From Paenarthrobacter ilicis (lineage in GTDB: Bacteria; Actinomycetota; Actinomycetes; Actinomycetales; Micrococcaceae), in contig NZ_JAFBCD010000001.1 of NCBI RefSeq assembly GCF_016907545.1, forward strand, positions 1,240,001 to 1,304,000: a DNA stretch of 64,000 nucleotides. Direction: 5' to 3'. A model generated the notes under the pieces. The model was not told the origin of the DNA. It did no database searches and was given only the letters and a program-made list of their open reading frames with translations. Shown here piece by piece: positions 44,136 through 52,709 of the stretch (its first letter is position 1; each line of letters starts with the position of its first letter). The position numbers and the translations under genes were made by a program.

Positions 44136-44151
44136 TCGAACATATATTCGA
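44136..44151 (+). promoter_or_regulatory. LexA box (SOS operator) of umuD
   Basis: TCGAACATATATTCGA is a near-perfect palindrome matching the Gram-positive/actinobacterial LexA consensus TCGAAC-N4-GTTCGA with one mismatch. It ends 13 nt before the umuD start codon, where bound LexA would block transcription. A matching box precedes umuC at 50138. Confidence 0.85.
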
Positions 44152-44164
44152 AAAGTGGTGTGTT

Positions 44165-44596
44165 GTGGGCGTTATCGTCGGCCCCCGTGTGATAGATGCG
44201 GGTTTTTCCCTGGTGTCGGTTTTGCTGGCTCCTGTGGCTGTTGCTGCCGGGTACCCTTCCCCGGCGCAGGATTATTTTGACGGTCGGATAGACCTGAATG
44301 AGCACTTGATCAAGGATGTGACCAGCACTTTCGTGGTCCGCGTCTCGGGCCAGTCCATGGAAGGGGCGGGCATCAGTGATGGCGACGAGTTGATTGTGAA
44401 CCGCGCCCTCGAGCCGAAGGACGGGTCCGTCGTCGTCGCTGTCCTGGATGGCGAGTTAACCATCAAGAGGCTGCGTATCACTGACCGCGGCGTGGTGCTC
44501 CAGGCTGACAATCCCAGGTTTCCGGATATTAGGGTTGAGGCACTCTCGGAGCTGACCATCTGGGGTGTGGCCACCACGTGCCTGCATCACGTGTAA
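44165..44596 (+). CDS. umuD: UmuD-like S24 peptidase, translesion-synthesis subunit
   Basis: UmuD is a LexA-fold protein that cuts itself when stimulated by RecA filaments and then joins UmuC to form DNA polymerase V. The cleavage site is A28-G29 (VAAGYPSPAQDYFDG), the catalytic Ser is S64 (SGQSMEGAGI) and the general-base Lys is K101 (GELTIKRL), the expected dyad. Length is 143 aa. The start GTG 44165 is chosen because upstream codons run into the LexA box. Unlike classical umuDC, its partner umuC lies about 5.6 kb away. Confidence 0.9.
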   Translation: MGVIVGPRVIDAGFSLVSVLLAPVAVAAGYPSPAQDYFDGRIDLNEHLIKDVTSTFVVRVSGQSMEGAGISDGDELIVNRALEPKDGSVVVAVLDGELTIKRLRITDRGVVLQADNPRFPDIRVEALSELTIWGVATTCLHHV

Positions 44597-44641
44597 TGCG
44601 CGCTTTTCCGTTAAACGGGCAGCCCGTCGAAAAAATCCGGT

Positions 44642-44992
44642 TCATAGGGCAGCAAGAACTGCGGCCACCTCTTCCAATGCCCCGGGGACCAGCGAGTAGT
44701 ACGCCCAGGTGCCGCGCTTTTCGCGATGCAGGAGTCCGGCCTCCACCAGGATTTTTAGATGGTGGGACACGGTGGGCTGGCCGAGGTCCAAGGGCTCGGT
44801 GAGATCGCATACGCAGGACCCGCCCGATTCGCCTGCTCTGACGATGGAGAGAAGCCGCAACCTGTTGGGGTCGGCCAAGGCCTTGAAGACGAGGGCTTTC
44901 TGCTGTGCTTCTTCAGCGTTCATTGCCGGGTTCCCGGACGGGACGCAGCAGTCTGAATCAACCCCGGGCTGAAGAGTTTGCAGAGAGTTCAT
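44642..44992 (-). CDS. arsR: ArsR-family As(III)-responsive repressor
   Basis: The 116-aa winged-helix repressor has the sensor pair C60-x-C62 in GSCVCDL at the start of the recognition-helix region (LGQPTVSHHLKIL), the classic ELCVCDL arsenic site. An extra N-terminal pair C15-C16 (SDCCVPSG) may add a third ligand. It is divergent from the ACR3-arsC operon and shares its control region. ATG 44992 is chosen; ATG 45001 (3 codons earlier) is possible. Confidence 0.9.
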   Translation of the reverse strand: MNSLQTLQPGVDSDCCVPSGNPAMNAEEAQQKALVFKALADPNRLRLLSIVRAGESGGSCVCDLTEPLDLGQPTVSHHLKILVEAGLLHREKRGTWAYYSLVPGALEEVAAVLAAL

Positions 44993-45088
44993 GTGTCCCA
45001 TTATGCATGGATTGACATCCATCGATATAGCTGGACATACTTCAATATCGATCTTCATCAATCCAACGCTGAGCTGCACAGGAGACCC
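44993..45088. promoter_or_regulatory. Divergent arsR/ACR3 promoter and ArsR operator
   Basis: TTGACA at 45012-45017 and CATACT at 45036-45041, 18 nt apart, form a good promoter for ACR3. Inverted ATCGATAT (45021-45028) and ATATCGAT (45045-45052) flank the -10 element and are the likely ArsR operator. GGAG at 45081 is the ACR3 ribosome-binding site. Confidence 0.7.
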
Positions 45089-46186
45089 GTGAGCACCCGG
45101 ACCGATACACCGCCCCTCCGCCAGGACGAGGCTGCCGTGGTTGGCAAACTTTCCACCCCGGACCGTTTCCTGCCGGTGTGGATCATCGCCGCCATGGCCC
45201 TTGGCCTGCTCTTGGGCAGCTTGATCCCGGGCCTGAACACCGCGTTGGAGGCTGTCAAGATCGGCGAGGTTTCGCTGCCGATCGCGGTCGGGCTGCTGGT
45301 GATGATGTACCCGGTCCTGGCCAAGGTCCGTTACGACCAGGCTCACCGCGTCCTGGCCGATCGGAAGCTAATGATCACCTCCCTGGTGATTAACTGGCTC
45401 CTTGCCCCGGCCTTCATGTTCGCCTTGGCATGGATCTTTATCCCCGATCTGCCTGAATACCGCACCGGGCTGATCATCGTCGGCCTGGCCCGTTGTATCG
45501 CCATGGTGATGATCTGGAACGACCTCGCCTGCGGGGACCGTGAATCCGCGGCCGTGCTCGTGTTCATCAATTCCGTCTTCCAGGTAATCGCCTTCGGCGC
45601 GCTCGGCTGGTTCTACCTCCAGTGGCTCCCGTCCCTGTTGGGCCTGCCCACCACCACCTCGGAATTCTCCTTCTGGGCCATCACCGCATCGGTGCTGATC
45701 TTCCTGGGCATCCCGCTGCTGGCTGGATTCTTGACCCGCACCGTCGGTGAGAGGGCCAAAGGCCGGGATTGGTACGAGAATAGGTTCCTGCCCAGAATCG
45801 GGCCGTGGGCACTCTACGGGCTGCTCTTCACCATCACCCTCCTGTTCGCCCTGCAGGGTGGCACCATCACCTCCCGACCACTGGATGTGGTCCGCATCGC
45901 CGTTCCGTTGCTGGTCTACTTCCTGGTGGTCTTCAGCCTCGGCATGGTCCTGGGGCGACTACTGAACCTCGGCTATGCCAAGACCACCACCCTCGCCTTC
46001 ACCGCAGCGGGCAACAACTTTGAACTCGCCATCGCCGTGGCCATCGGCACCTTCGGCGTCACCTCAGGCCAGGCCCTCGCTGGAGTCGTCGGCCCCCTGA
46101 TCGAAGTCCCGGTCCTGGTCGCCCTCGTCTACGCCGCCTTGTGGGCCCGCAACCGCTTCTTCATCACTGAGCCAGCTTCCCGCTAA
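45089..46186 (+). CDS. ACR3-family arsenite efflux permease
   Basis: ACR3 carriers export As(III) using the proton gradient. The 365-aa protein has about ten membrane segments and the family signatures YPVLAKVRYD, the conserved Cys in GLARCIAMVMIWNDLACGD and the TAAGNNFELAIAVAIGTFG segment. The start is GTG 45089, 4 nt after GGAG. It is divergent from arsR and followed by arsC, which makes a compact detoxification module. The gene is called acr3 or arsB in different genomes. Confidence 0.94.
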   Translation: MSTRTDTPPLRQDEAAVVGKLSTPDRFLPVWIIAAMALGLLLGSLIPGLNTALEAVKIGEVSLPIAVGLLVMMYPVLAKVRYDQAHRVLADRKLMITSLVINWLLAPAFMFALAWIFIPDLPEYRTGLIIVGLARCIAMVMIWNDLACGDRESAAVLVFINSVFQVIAFGALGWFYLQWLPSLLGLPTTTSEFSFWAITASVLIFLGIPLLAGFLTRTVGERAKGRDWYENRFLPRIGPWALYGLLFTITLLFALQGGTITSRPLDVVRIAVPLLVYFLVVFSLGMVLGRLLNLGYAKTTTLAFTAAGNNFELAIAVAIGTFGVTSGQALAGVVGPLIEVPVLVALVYAALWARNRFFITEPASR

Positions 46187-46209
46187 TTGTTAGACCCTTG
46201 GAGAACACC

Positions 46210-46632
46210 ATGAGCATCGAAACCACCAAGAAGCCCTCCGTCCTGTTCGTCTGCGTCCACAACGCCGGACGGTCCCAGATGGCTGCCGCGTTCCTGACAA
46301 CCCTGGGCAAGGGCCGGATCGAAGTCCGCTCCGCGGGCTCCCAGCCCGCGGACAAGGTGAACCCCGCCGCCGTGGAGGCCATGGCTGAACTGGGCATCGA
46401 CATGTCCGCTGAAATCCCGAAGGTCCTCACCACGGACGCTGTGAAGGAATCCGACGTCGTCATCACCATGGGTTGCGGGGACGAATGCCCGTACTTCCCG
46501 GGCAAGCGCTACGAGGACTGGGTCCTCGAAGATCCGGCCGGGCAGGGCGTCGAGGCTGTCCGCCCCATCCGCGATGAGATCAAGACGCGCATTGAGGGCT
46601 TGATCGCTTCCCTCGTCCCGGCCGCCAAGTAA
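46210..46632 (+). CDS. arsC: Arsenate reductase, low-molecular-weight phosphatase type
   Basis: ArsC reduces As(V) to As(III) for export. The P-loop CVHNAGRS contains nucleophile C15 and R21, D108 lies in the general-acid position (LEDPA), and C89/C93 (MGCGDECP) are suited to a redox relay. In actinobacteria such enzymes may instead use mycothiol; the sequence alone does not decide. I start at ATG 46210 with GGAG 7 nt upstream (140 aa). Confidence 0.93.
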   Translation: MSIETTKKPSVLFVCVHNAGRSQMAAAFLTTLGKGRIEVRSAGSQPADKVNPAAVEAMAELGIDMSAEIPKVLTTDAVKESDVVITMGCGDECPYFPGKRYEDWVLEDPAGQGVEAVRPIRDEIKTRIEGLIASLVPAAK

Positions 46633-46701
46633 CCCCATCCCGCACACCAAGTACCTTGCGGTACCTTCGTGAGCGCGGAGGTCCAGGCCCGGGCCGGGCC
46701 C

Positions 46702-47712
46702 TCAGTCCCGCGGGGGTGCCGTGGAGGACCGGATCACCAAGTGCGGCATGAGACGCCTGTCCGCTGGGGGTGCGTCCGGGGACCTGAGGCGTTCCAGGGC
46801 CACTTCCCCTGCGATGGTTCCCAAGGCTGCTGCCTTCAGGTCCACGGAGGTGAGGCCGATTCCATACAGACTCGAGGTCCGGGAATTGTCGTACCCAATC
46901 AGGGAAATATCGCCCGGGACGCTCAATCCCCGGGCGTGGATGGCTTCCCGTGCGCCGAGGGCCAGTTGATCGTTGTGTGTGAAGATTGCGGTGGGCCGGT
47001 CCGCCAGGTCCAGCAATTGCGCGGCGCCCCGCTGTCCGGCTTCGTGGGTGAAGTCGTCGGCGGGCAAGGTCAGGGGCGTCAGCCCGGCGTCGTGCATGGT
47101 TTTCTCGTAACTCCGGCGCCGGTCCGTGTGGCCGTCGTAGGCGGGTCCCGCCAAGTGCGCGATCCGTCGGTGCCCCAGGGCCAGCAGGTGCTCCGTGGCG
47201 GCCGCCGCTCCGGCAATGTCATCCGAATAGACGCTGTCCACGCCTTCCACCGGGCGGGTGACACTGACCAGCGGCACGATGCGCGAGAGTTCGCGTACGC
47301 GCTCGTCGGTGTCCAGCAAGGTGGCGGCGATGATGATTCCCACCCTGGCCTCGATCAGCGATTCCAGGGCGCCTTCGTCCACTCCGTCCACAGATCGGGA
47401 CACGCTGAGGATGAGCCGGTTGCCGTCGTGGGGGAGCGCCAGCCTGACGCCGCTGAGGATGTCGGCGAAGATCTCGTTGCGGATATCCATCAGATGAAGT
47501 CCGACGGCGGAGCGGTGCTTGCGTGCCAGATCGGCGGCGACGGCGTTGGGCCGGTAGCCAAGACGTTTCGCCGCGGCGAAGATGGCCTGCTTTGTCTCCT
47601 CGCTGACCCCGGGTGCGCCGCGGAAGGCGAAGGAGACAAGGGTCCGCGAGACACCCACTTCCCTCGCAACGTCACTTTGTGTCGCTGGCCGGTTGCGGGG
47701 ATCAGGTGCCAT
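46702..47712 (-). CDS. LacI-family transcriptional regulator
   Basis: The N-terminal helix-turn-helix (TQSDVAREVGVSRTLVSFAF) and hinge (GYRPNAVAADL) are typical LacI, followed by a periplasmic-binding-protein-like effector domain with IFTHNDQLALGA and ISLIGYDN. Length is 336 aa. It is divergent from a sugar-porter gene and probably represses it until a sugar or inositol binds. Confidence 0.92.
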   Translation of the reverse strand: MAPDPRNRPATQSDVAREVGVSRTLVSFAFRGAPGVSEETKQAIFAAAKRLGYRPNAVAADLARKHRSAVGLHLMDIRNEIFADILSGVRLALPHDGNRLILSVSRSVDGVDEGALESLIEARVGIIIAATLLDTDERVRELSRIVPLVSVTRPVEGVDSVYSDDIAGAAAATEHLLALGHRRIAHLAGPAYDGHTDRRRSYEKTMHDAGLTPLTLPADDFTHEAGQRGAAQLLDLADRPTAIFTHNDQLALGAREAIHARGLSVPGDISLIGYDNSRTSSLYGIGLTSVDLKAAALGTIAGEVALERLRSPDAPPADRRLMPHLVIRSSTAPPRD

Positions 47713-47847
47713 ATTCCCATCTTCGCACGTCGCAAACCGGACATTTGAAGGTATTTGTTAGTTTGACCTTACATTTAAGTCTTTCGCGCGTTAGCCTGAT
47801 AGTCAGAGCGGGAGTATGGCCCGCACCACAATGACAAAGGAGTCCTG
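47713..47847. promoter_or_regulatory. Divergent control region of LacI regulator and sugar transporter
   Basis: Two ACATTT(G)AAG elements in direct orientation (47741-47750 and 47771-47779) and an AAGGT (47748-47752) / ACCTT (47766-47770) inverted pair lie mid-region and may be the repressor site. AAAGGAG upstream of 47848 is the transporter's ribosome-binding site. No classical LacI palindrome is obvious. Confidence 0.4.
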
Positions 47848-49305
47848 ATGTCTGCTACGCAAATGCAGCGGGAAGGTGCCCACGGCGCCGCCCTCCCTCC
47901 GCTGACCAACGGGCCGCACCGAAAGCGGCTCGGTCTGGTAGCACTGGTCGCCACCTTCGGCGGCCTCCTCTTTGGCTATGACACTGGTGTCATCAATGGC
48001 GCACTGAGACCCATGACCGCCGAGCTGGGTCTGACGGCCCTGACGGAAGGAATCGTCACCAGCTCGTTGCTCTTCGGTGCCGCCCTGGGAGCAGTCGGTG
48101 GCGGCCGCCTGTCCGATTCGTGGGGGCGCCGCAAAACCATCATTCTGCTCGCGGTGCTCTTCTTGGCGGGAACTCTTGCATGTGTGTTTGCCCCCTCCTT
48201 CGAAATCATGGTGGTGGGACGCCTCATTCTGGGCCTGGCTGTGGGCGGGGCCTCAACGGTGGTTCCGGTGTTCCTGGCCGAGCTCGCCCCGTACGAAATC
48301 CGCGGATCCCTGGCGGGCCGGAACGAACTGATGATCGTGATCGGCCAGCTGGCCGCCTTCATCGTCAACGCCATCATTGGCAACATCTGGGGTGAATTCG
48401 GTGGAGTGTGGCGCGTCATGCTGGCCGTGGCCGCACTGCCGGCCATCGCCTTGTTCTTCGGCATGCTGCGGATGCCCGAATCCCCCCGATGGCTGATCTC
48501 CAAGGGCCGCTGGGAGGAAGCGCTCACGGTCCTCAAGACCATCCGCTCGGTGGAGCGGGCCGAGGCTGAAATGGCCGACGTCAAGCAGCTCGCCGATGAG
48601 GAGCGTGCCTCCAAAGCCACGTCCTGGGCGGCGCTGAAGGACAAGTGGATCCTCCGCATCATCCTGGTGGGCATCGGATTGGGCGTGGCTCAACAGCTGA
48701 CCGGCATCAACTCGATCATGTACTACGGCCAGTCAGTGCTGGTGGAAGCCGGTTTTGACTCGAATGCTGCCCTGATCGCCAACATTGCCCCCGGCGTCAT
48801 TGCAGTTGTTGGTGGCGTTATTGCCCTCTCGCTGATGCAGCGCATCAACCGCCGCACCACACTGCTGGTGGGCTTCACCCTGACAACGGTGTGCCACTTC
48901 CTCATCGGCATCGCCTCCGTGGTCCTGCCCGTGGGGAACGAGGCCCGACCGTTCGTGATCCTCTTCCTGGTGGTGGCCTTCGTCGGTTCCATGCAGACGT
49001 TCCTCAACATCGCCGTCTGGGTCATGTTGTCCGAGATCTTCCCGCTGCATGTCCGCGGCTTCGCTATTGGCCTTTCGGTCTTCTGCCTGTGGATCGCCAA
49101 CGCTCTGCTGGGCCTGTTCTTCCCCACCCTGGTTGCCGGAGTGGGCATCACGGGCACGTTCTTCCTCTTCGGAGGAGTAGGGATCCTGGCCTTGATCTTC
49201 ATCTACACGCAGGTTCCCGAAACGCGTGGGCGCACCCTGGAAGCCTTGGAGGAAGATGTCACCACCGGCGCCATCTACACCGTGCACCGCAAGGATGCCC
49301 ACTAG
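47848..49305 (+). CDS. Major facilitator sugar/polyol:H+ symporter (IolT-like)
   Basis: The 485-aa, 12-helix transporter carries sugar-porter signatures: FGGLLFGYDTGVINGAL in helix 1, GGGRLSDSWGRRK between helices 2 and 3, PESPRWLISKGRWEEA in the central loop, QQLTGINSIMYYG in helix 7 and VPETRGRTLE at the C-terminus. The pattern is closest to myo-inositol/glucose symporters of Corynebacterium and Bacillus (IolT), but the substrate is not certain. It is divergent from the LacI regulator and followed by a terminator. Confidence 0.92.
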   Translation: MSATQMQREGAHGAALPPLTNGPHRKRLGLVALVATFGGLLFGYDTGVINGALRPMTAELGLTALTEGIVTSSLLFGAALGAVGGGRLSDSWGRRKTIILLAVLFLAGTLACVFAPSFEIMVVGRLILGLAVGGASTVVPVFLAELAPYEIRGSLAGRNELMIVIGQLAAFIVNAIIGNIWGEFGGVWRVMLAVAALPAIALFFGMLRMPESPRWLISKGRWEEALTVLKTIRSVERAEAEMADVKQLADEERASKATSWAALKDKWILRIILVGIGLGVAQQLTGINSIMYYGQSVLVEAGFDSNAALIANIAPGVIAVVGGVIALSLMQRINRRTTLLVGFTLTTVCHFLIGIASVVLPVGNEARPFVILFLVVAFVGSMQTFLNIAVWVMLSEIFPLHVRGFAIGLSVFCLWIANALLGLFFPTLVAGVGITGTFFLFGGVGILALIFIYTQVPETRGRTLEALEEDVTTGAIYTVHRKDAH

Positions 49306-49310
49306 GGTTC

Positions 49311-49360
49311 ACCAAGTCTTGGTTGCCGATCTGTCGTGGGGACAGGTCGGCAACCTTGGT
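49311..49360 (+). terminator. Terminator-like hairpin after the sugar transporter
   Basis: A 15-bp stem, GGTTGCCGATCTGTC (49321-49335) with GACAGGTCGGCAACC (49341-49355) and one G-U pair, is extended by ACCAAG/CTTGGT. It is followed by only a short TTT run. Confidence 0.7.
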
Positions 49361-49386
49361 TTAACGCGTGGTTTACGTCAGGGCTG

Positions 49387-49434
49387 TTGGGTGCCAGTGC
49401 AGTTGGGTATCAGTGCAGTTGGGTGTCAGGGGCA
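49387..49434. repeat. Three 16-bp tandem repeats at the 3' end of the DUF1349 gene
   Basis: Units begin at 49387, 49403 and 49419, each TTGGGTG(C/T)CAG(T/G)G-like with CAG at the end. The DUF1349 stop codon (49410-49412) lies within the second unit, so only part of the array is coding. Confidence 0.85.
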
Positions 49435-50006
49435 GTGGTCCGCCAGGAGTGGAACGGGATCGTCAACCCGCTCCGGGTGGGTGCGCACACCAGCGGCCCC
49501 GCGAAAGCCGTCAGCCCTTCAGCCAGGGGCGCCACTCGAACCAGTTGCAGGGACTCCCCGCTCAGGCCGGCCCGGACTGTCACAGCATCGCCCGACCGGC
49601 TGACGCGAACCACCACTCGCCGCCCGGCCCAGTCCGGCACCGGTGCCAGCGACCAATCGGACACGCCATCGGTCACCACGGCGCCCACTTGCGCCGCTCC
49701 GTCCGCAAACTCCACACCTGCCTTGATCCAGTGCTCGCCGCCGACACGGATAAACACTCCGGCTTGGTCAAACTGCGCAGAGAAGTCTGCCGTGAATTCC
49801 ACCTCTACTGCGCTGTCCTGGGGGAGCGGAGCCAGCAGCGCATGCTCTGAGGCGTGGATGAAACCATAAGAAGTGATGCGCCAGGCATCGCTGCCCTCCA
49901 CCGCCGTCACCAGCAGTTCACCGTCACGCTCGACGACGGATGCCGGTTGGTTGGTCCAGTCACCTTCAGTCCAGGGCACGGTTTCAGTCAAGGGCGCGGT
50001 GCTCAT
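49410..50006 (-). CDS. DUF1349 protein (concanavalin-like fold)
   Basis: DUF1349 proteins adopt a concanavalin A-like beta-sandwich. The 198-aa product shows the family pattern: YGFIHASEHALLAPL, then VEFTADFSAQFDQAGVFI, WIKAGVEFADG and a C-terminal AEGLTAFAGPLVCAP. Enzymatic function is unknown; some relatives are linked to sugar metabolism, which would suit the adjacent transporter. ATG 50006 follows AAGGAG. The tandem repeat at its end may have altered the C-terminal residues. Confidence 0.82.
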   Translation of the reverse strand: MSTAPLTETVPWTEGDWTNQPASVVERDGELLVTAVEGSDAWRITSYGFIHASEHALLAPLPQDSAVEVEFTADFSAQFDQAGVFIRVGGEHWIKAGVEFADGAAQVGAVVTDGVSDWSLAPVPDWAGRRVVVRVSRSGDAVTVRAGLSGESLQLVRVAPLAEGLTAFAGPLVCAPTRSGLTIPFHSWRTTAPDTQLH

Positions 50007-50137
50007 GGGTGCAGACTCCTTTTGATGGGCGGTCACTTTATGAGGGGCCATGGTGGCTTCCCTCACGGTACCCGTTATCCACAAGGGGCAGGAATCCGGG
50101 GCTATCTTGTCGGGGCCCGGAGGTACAGTGGAGTTAT

Positions 50138-50153
50138 TCGAACATATCTTCGA
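50138..50153 (+). promoter_or_regulatory. LexA box (SOS operator) of umuC
   Basis: TCGAACATATCTTCGA differs by one base from the box before umuD and matches the actinobacterial LexA consensus. It lies 65 nt upstream of the umuC start codon. Confidence 0.85.
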
Positions 50154-50218
50154 ATTCACGGCGCGCCTGTCCGGAAAACCTGGGCGCGTCTGCTAGACGC
50201 TGCTGCACCAGGAGGACC

Positions 50219-51517
50219 ATGTCGAAGCCAGCACTCATGCGGCACATGCCGGAGATTGCCCACGTGGACATCAACTGCTTTTACGCCTCTGCCGAGCGGG
50301 CCTTCAATCCCGCGCTGGAGGGCAGGCCCCTGATTGTGCTCTCCAACAATGATGGCTGTGCGGTCACCAGGTCCCCAGAGGCCAAGAAACTCGGCATCGG
50401 GCTCGGGGACCCCTGGTTCAAGTTGGCACCCAGGGCCAAAGAGTGGGGTTTGATCGCTTTGTCCAGCAACTACGAACTCTATGGGGACATCAGTTCCCGG
50501 GTCATGGAGCTGCTGGGGCGCTACTCGGCCTGGCAGGAGGTGTACTCCATTGACGAGGCGTTCCTGGGCGTCAAGGGCTCCCCGGAGGATCTCCTTGCCC
50601 TGGGCCGCACCATCAAGGACGCGTGTTACCGGCACGTTGGAGTTCCTGTCTGCGTGGGCATCGCCCGCACCAAGACCTTGGCCAAGCTGGCCAACAAGTG
50701 GGCCAAGCACAACCCTGCCTTCAACGGCGTGTGCCGGTGGGACTCGGTGCCACTTGCCCAGCGCGAGGCCCTGATGGAGCGATTGTCCGTGGTGGAGATA
50801 TGGGGCGTCGCCACGCGGCTCACCAAAAGGTTGAACGCCATCGGCATCTTTTCCATCATGGATCTGGTGCGCGCCGATCCCGTGGCACTCCGTGACAAGT
50901 TCTCCATCGTCATGATGCGCACCGTCCTGGAGTTGCAGGGAACGGCCTGCATCCCCATGGAAGAAGAGCGCATAGGGCGGGACCAACTGATCTTCTCCCG
51001 CTCTTTCTCCACGCCCATCACCACCTCGGCGGGAGTGCGCCAAGTCCTCAGCGTCTACGGGCAGATGGCCAGCGCGCGGCTGGCCAAACACCACCTCCAG
51101 GCAAAATTACTGACCGCATTCGCGCAGACCTCCGTCTACAACCCCCATGACAAGTCCTTCCCCGCAGTCAACGTTGCCCTTCCCATGCCAACATCTGACC
51201 CCGTGCTGCTGACCAAAGCCGCACATGCGTTGCTGCCTAAAATCGTGGAGGGTGTCCGGTACGCCAAAGCCGGGATCATGGTGACGGACCTTCGTCCTAC
51301 CGGAAACCAAAGGCCGTTGGAGATCTTCGAGAACCGTCATGAGGAACGGGGGATCGGTCCACTGCTGGAAGACGTGAGCATGCGGTATGGTCGGGGCTCC
51401 ATCGGGCTGGGGCACGCAGGCATCAAAGGCGGCCCGGACTGGTCCATGAAGCGCGCCAGGCTCAGCCCGAGGTACACCACGCACTGGGATGAGCTCCCGC
51501 TGGTGAAGGCGGCCTAG
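50219..51517 (+). CDS. umuC: UmuC-like Y-family DNA polymerase V catalytic subunit
   Basis: UmuC copies past DNA lesions with low fidelity. The palm Asp is D17 (HVDINCFYAS) and the catalytic pair is D112-E113 in SIDEAFL. The thumb/little-finger region follows, and the C-terminal UmuC extension (DUF4113-type, with RGSIGLGHAG and SPRYTTHWDELP) distinguishes it from DinB. ATG 50219 has AGGAGG immediately upstream. It is preceded by a LexA box and converges with nnaR. Confidence 0.93.
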   Translation: MSKPALMRHMPEIAHVDINCFYASAERAFNPALEGRPLIVLSNNDGCAVTRSPEAKKLGIGLGDPWFKLAPRAKEWGLIALSSNYELYGDISSRVMELLGRYSAWQEVYSIDEAFLGVKGSPEDLLALGRTIKDACYRHVGVPVCVGIARTKTLAKLANKWAKHNPAFNGVCRWDSVPLAQREALMERLSVVEIWGVATRLTKRLNAIGIFSIMDLVRADPVALRDKFSIVMMRTVLELQGTACIPMEEERIGRDQLIFSRSFSTPITTSAGVRQVLSVYGQMASARLAKHHLQAKLLTAFAQTSVYNPHDKSFPAVNVALPMPTSDPVLLTKAAHALLPKIVEGVRYAKAGIMVTDLRPTGNQRPLEIFENRHEERGIGPLLEDVSMRYGRGSIGLGHAGIKGGPDWSMKRARLSPRYTTHWDELPLVKAA

Positions 51518-51539
51518 GGTGGCCGCCCCACCAGCGGTT

Positions 51540-52697
51540 TCAGGCCCTCAGGCGGTAGCCGCGCTTCACCACGGTCTCAACAAGCTTGCCATCGGGCAGG
51601 GAGGACCTCAGCCGGCTGACCGTCATGTCCAAGGCGTGGACGGATCCGCGCAGGTCCAGCAAGTCAGAGAGCGCTTCGCGGGAGAGGACCGCTCCACCCG
51701 CACCCAGCAGAGCACGCAGGAGCAGCAGGGGTGCTGGAGCCAGATCCACTACTTCGCCATTGATCCGCAGGCACCGTCCGCGCAGCTCGATCGTGGCATT
51801 CCTGGTCTCCAGGCGCCGGACATGGTTCAGGGACAGGTGCTCGGTGACCAACCGGATGAGTGCGCCCATGCGGTACCGGTCCGGAATCAATGGCGACAGG
51901 CCGGCGTCCACCAACGGTTGGGCGGTCACCGGACCCACCACGGCAACTGTTACCGGTCCTTTGAGGGCTTCTATGAGCTGGCGGTACAGACCCATCTCAT
52001 GCGCAGTACTCCACATCGCGTCAACGGCGGGAGCGCTGGTGAACGTCAGGACATCGAGGTTTCCGCTGCAGACGGCCTCGATCAGCCGCGGCAGTTTGTC
52101 CTCGCCGTCGGGTTTGACCCAGCGGTACGGCGTCACGGTCAGGACTCTGGCGCCGGACATGCGCAGCCGCTCCAACTGCCGTACGTCGGTGTACCCGTGG
52201 AGTTGGACAGCCACGGTTTTCCCGCGGACGCCCTCCACCAGCAGCATGTCCACCAGCGTCGCCGTGGTTTCGTCGCTGCTGATTCCGACGTCGGCCAAGC
52301 CGGCAGCGCGGACCGCGCCGCGGGCTTTGGGTCCCCGGACGAACATCCGGCAGGCGGACAGTGTTTCCAGCAGCTGCTCGCCAATGCCGAAGGAGTCGGC
52401 AGCCTCACACCAGCGGCGCATGCCGTAAGCGGTGGTGGCGATGCAGATGTCCGGCTTGGCCTCGATAATCGTCCTGGTGTCCTCGATCAGCACCATGTCC
52501 TCCTGGACAGGAGCGATCTTCAGCGCAGGAGCGTGCAGAACGCTTGCCCCGCGGCGTTCCAAAGCTTCAATGAGGTCGCGGGACCGGCGGTGGGACGTGA
52601 CACCGATCCGGAATCCGTCCAGGGGGGAATCAGGGGATTCGGTGGGTTCCGGGGCAGGGCTTGTTCCCGGGACTTCGAGGGCGCGTGCAACAGTCAT
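51540..52697 (-). CDS. nnaR: NnaR-like regulator: HemD-like domain plus winged helix
   Basis: The first about 280 of 385 residues have the uroporphyrinogen-III synthase (HemD) fold (GFRIGVTSHRRS, VQLHGYTD, FTSAPAVDAMW, VGPVTAQPL). The last about 95 form an OmpR/PhoB-type winged helix (CLRINGEVVDLAPAPLLLLRAL to VETVVKRGYRL). This fusion is the actinobacterial regulator NnaR, which works with GlnR to activate nitrite/nitrate assimilation genes. It lies 12 nt after cobA in the nirB-cobA-nnaR operon. Whether the HemD part is enzymatically active or only a sensor cannot be decided here. Confidence 0.85.
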   Translation of the reverse strand: MTVARALEVPGTSPAPEPTESPDSPLDGFRIGVTSHRRSRDLIEALERRGASVLHAPALKIAPVQEDMVLIEDTRTIIEAKPDICIATTAYGMRRWCEAADSFGIGEQLLETLSACRMFVRGPKARGAVRAAGLADVGISSDETTATLVDMLLVEGVRGKTVAVQLHGYTDVRQLERLRMSGARVLTVTPYRWVKPDGEDKLPRLIEAVCSGNLDVLTFTSAPAVDAMWSTAHEMGLYRQLIEALKGPVTVAVVGPVTAQPLVDAGLSPLIPDRYRMGALIRLVTEHLSLNHVRRLETRNATIELRGRCLRINGEVVDLAPAPLLLLRALLGAGGAVLSREALSDLLDLRGSVHALDMTVSRLRSSLPDGKLVETVVKRGYRLRA

Positions 52698-52709
52698 GGG
52701 TATCTACCT

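Noticed and set aside
44597..50137. Genomic island or transposon carrying arsenic resistance between umuD and umuC
   Set aside because: No transposase, integrase, tRNA target or terminal repeats were found, and base composition looks like the surroundings. Insertion remains possible but mobile-element status is not supported.
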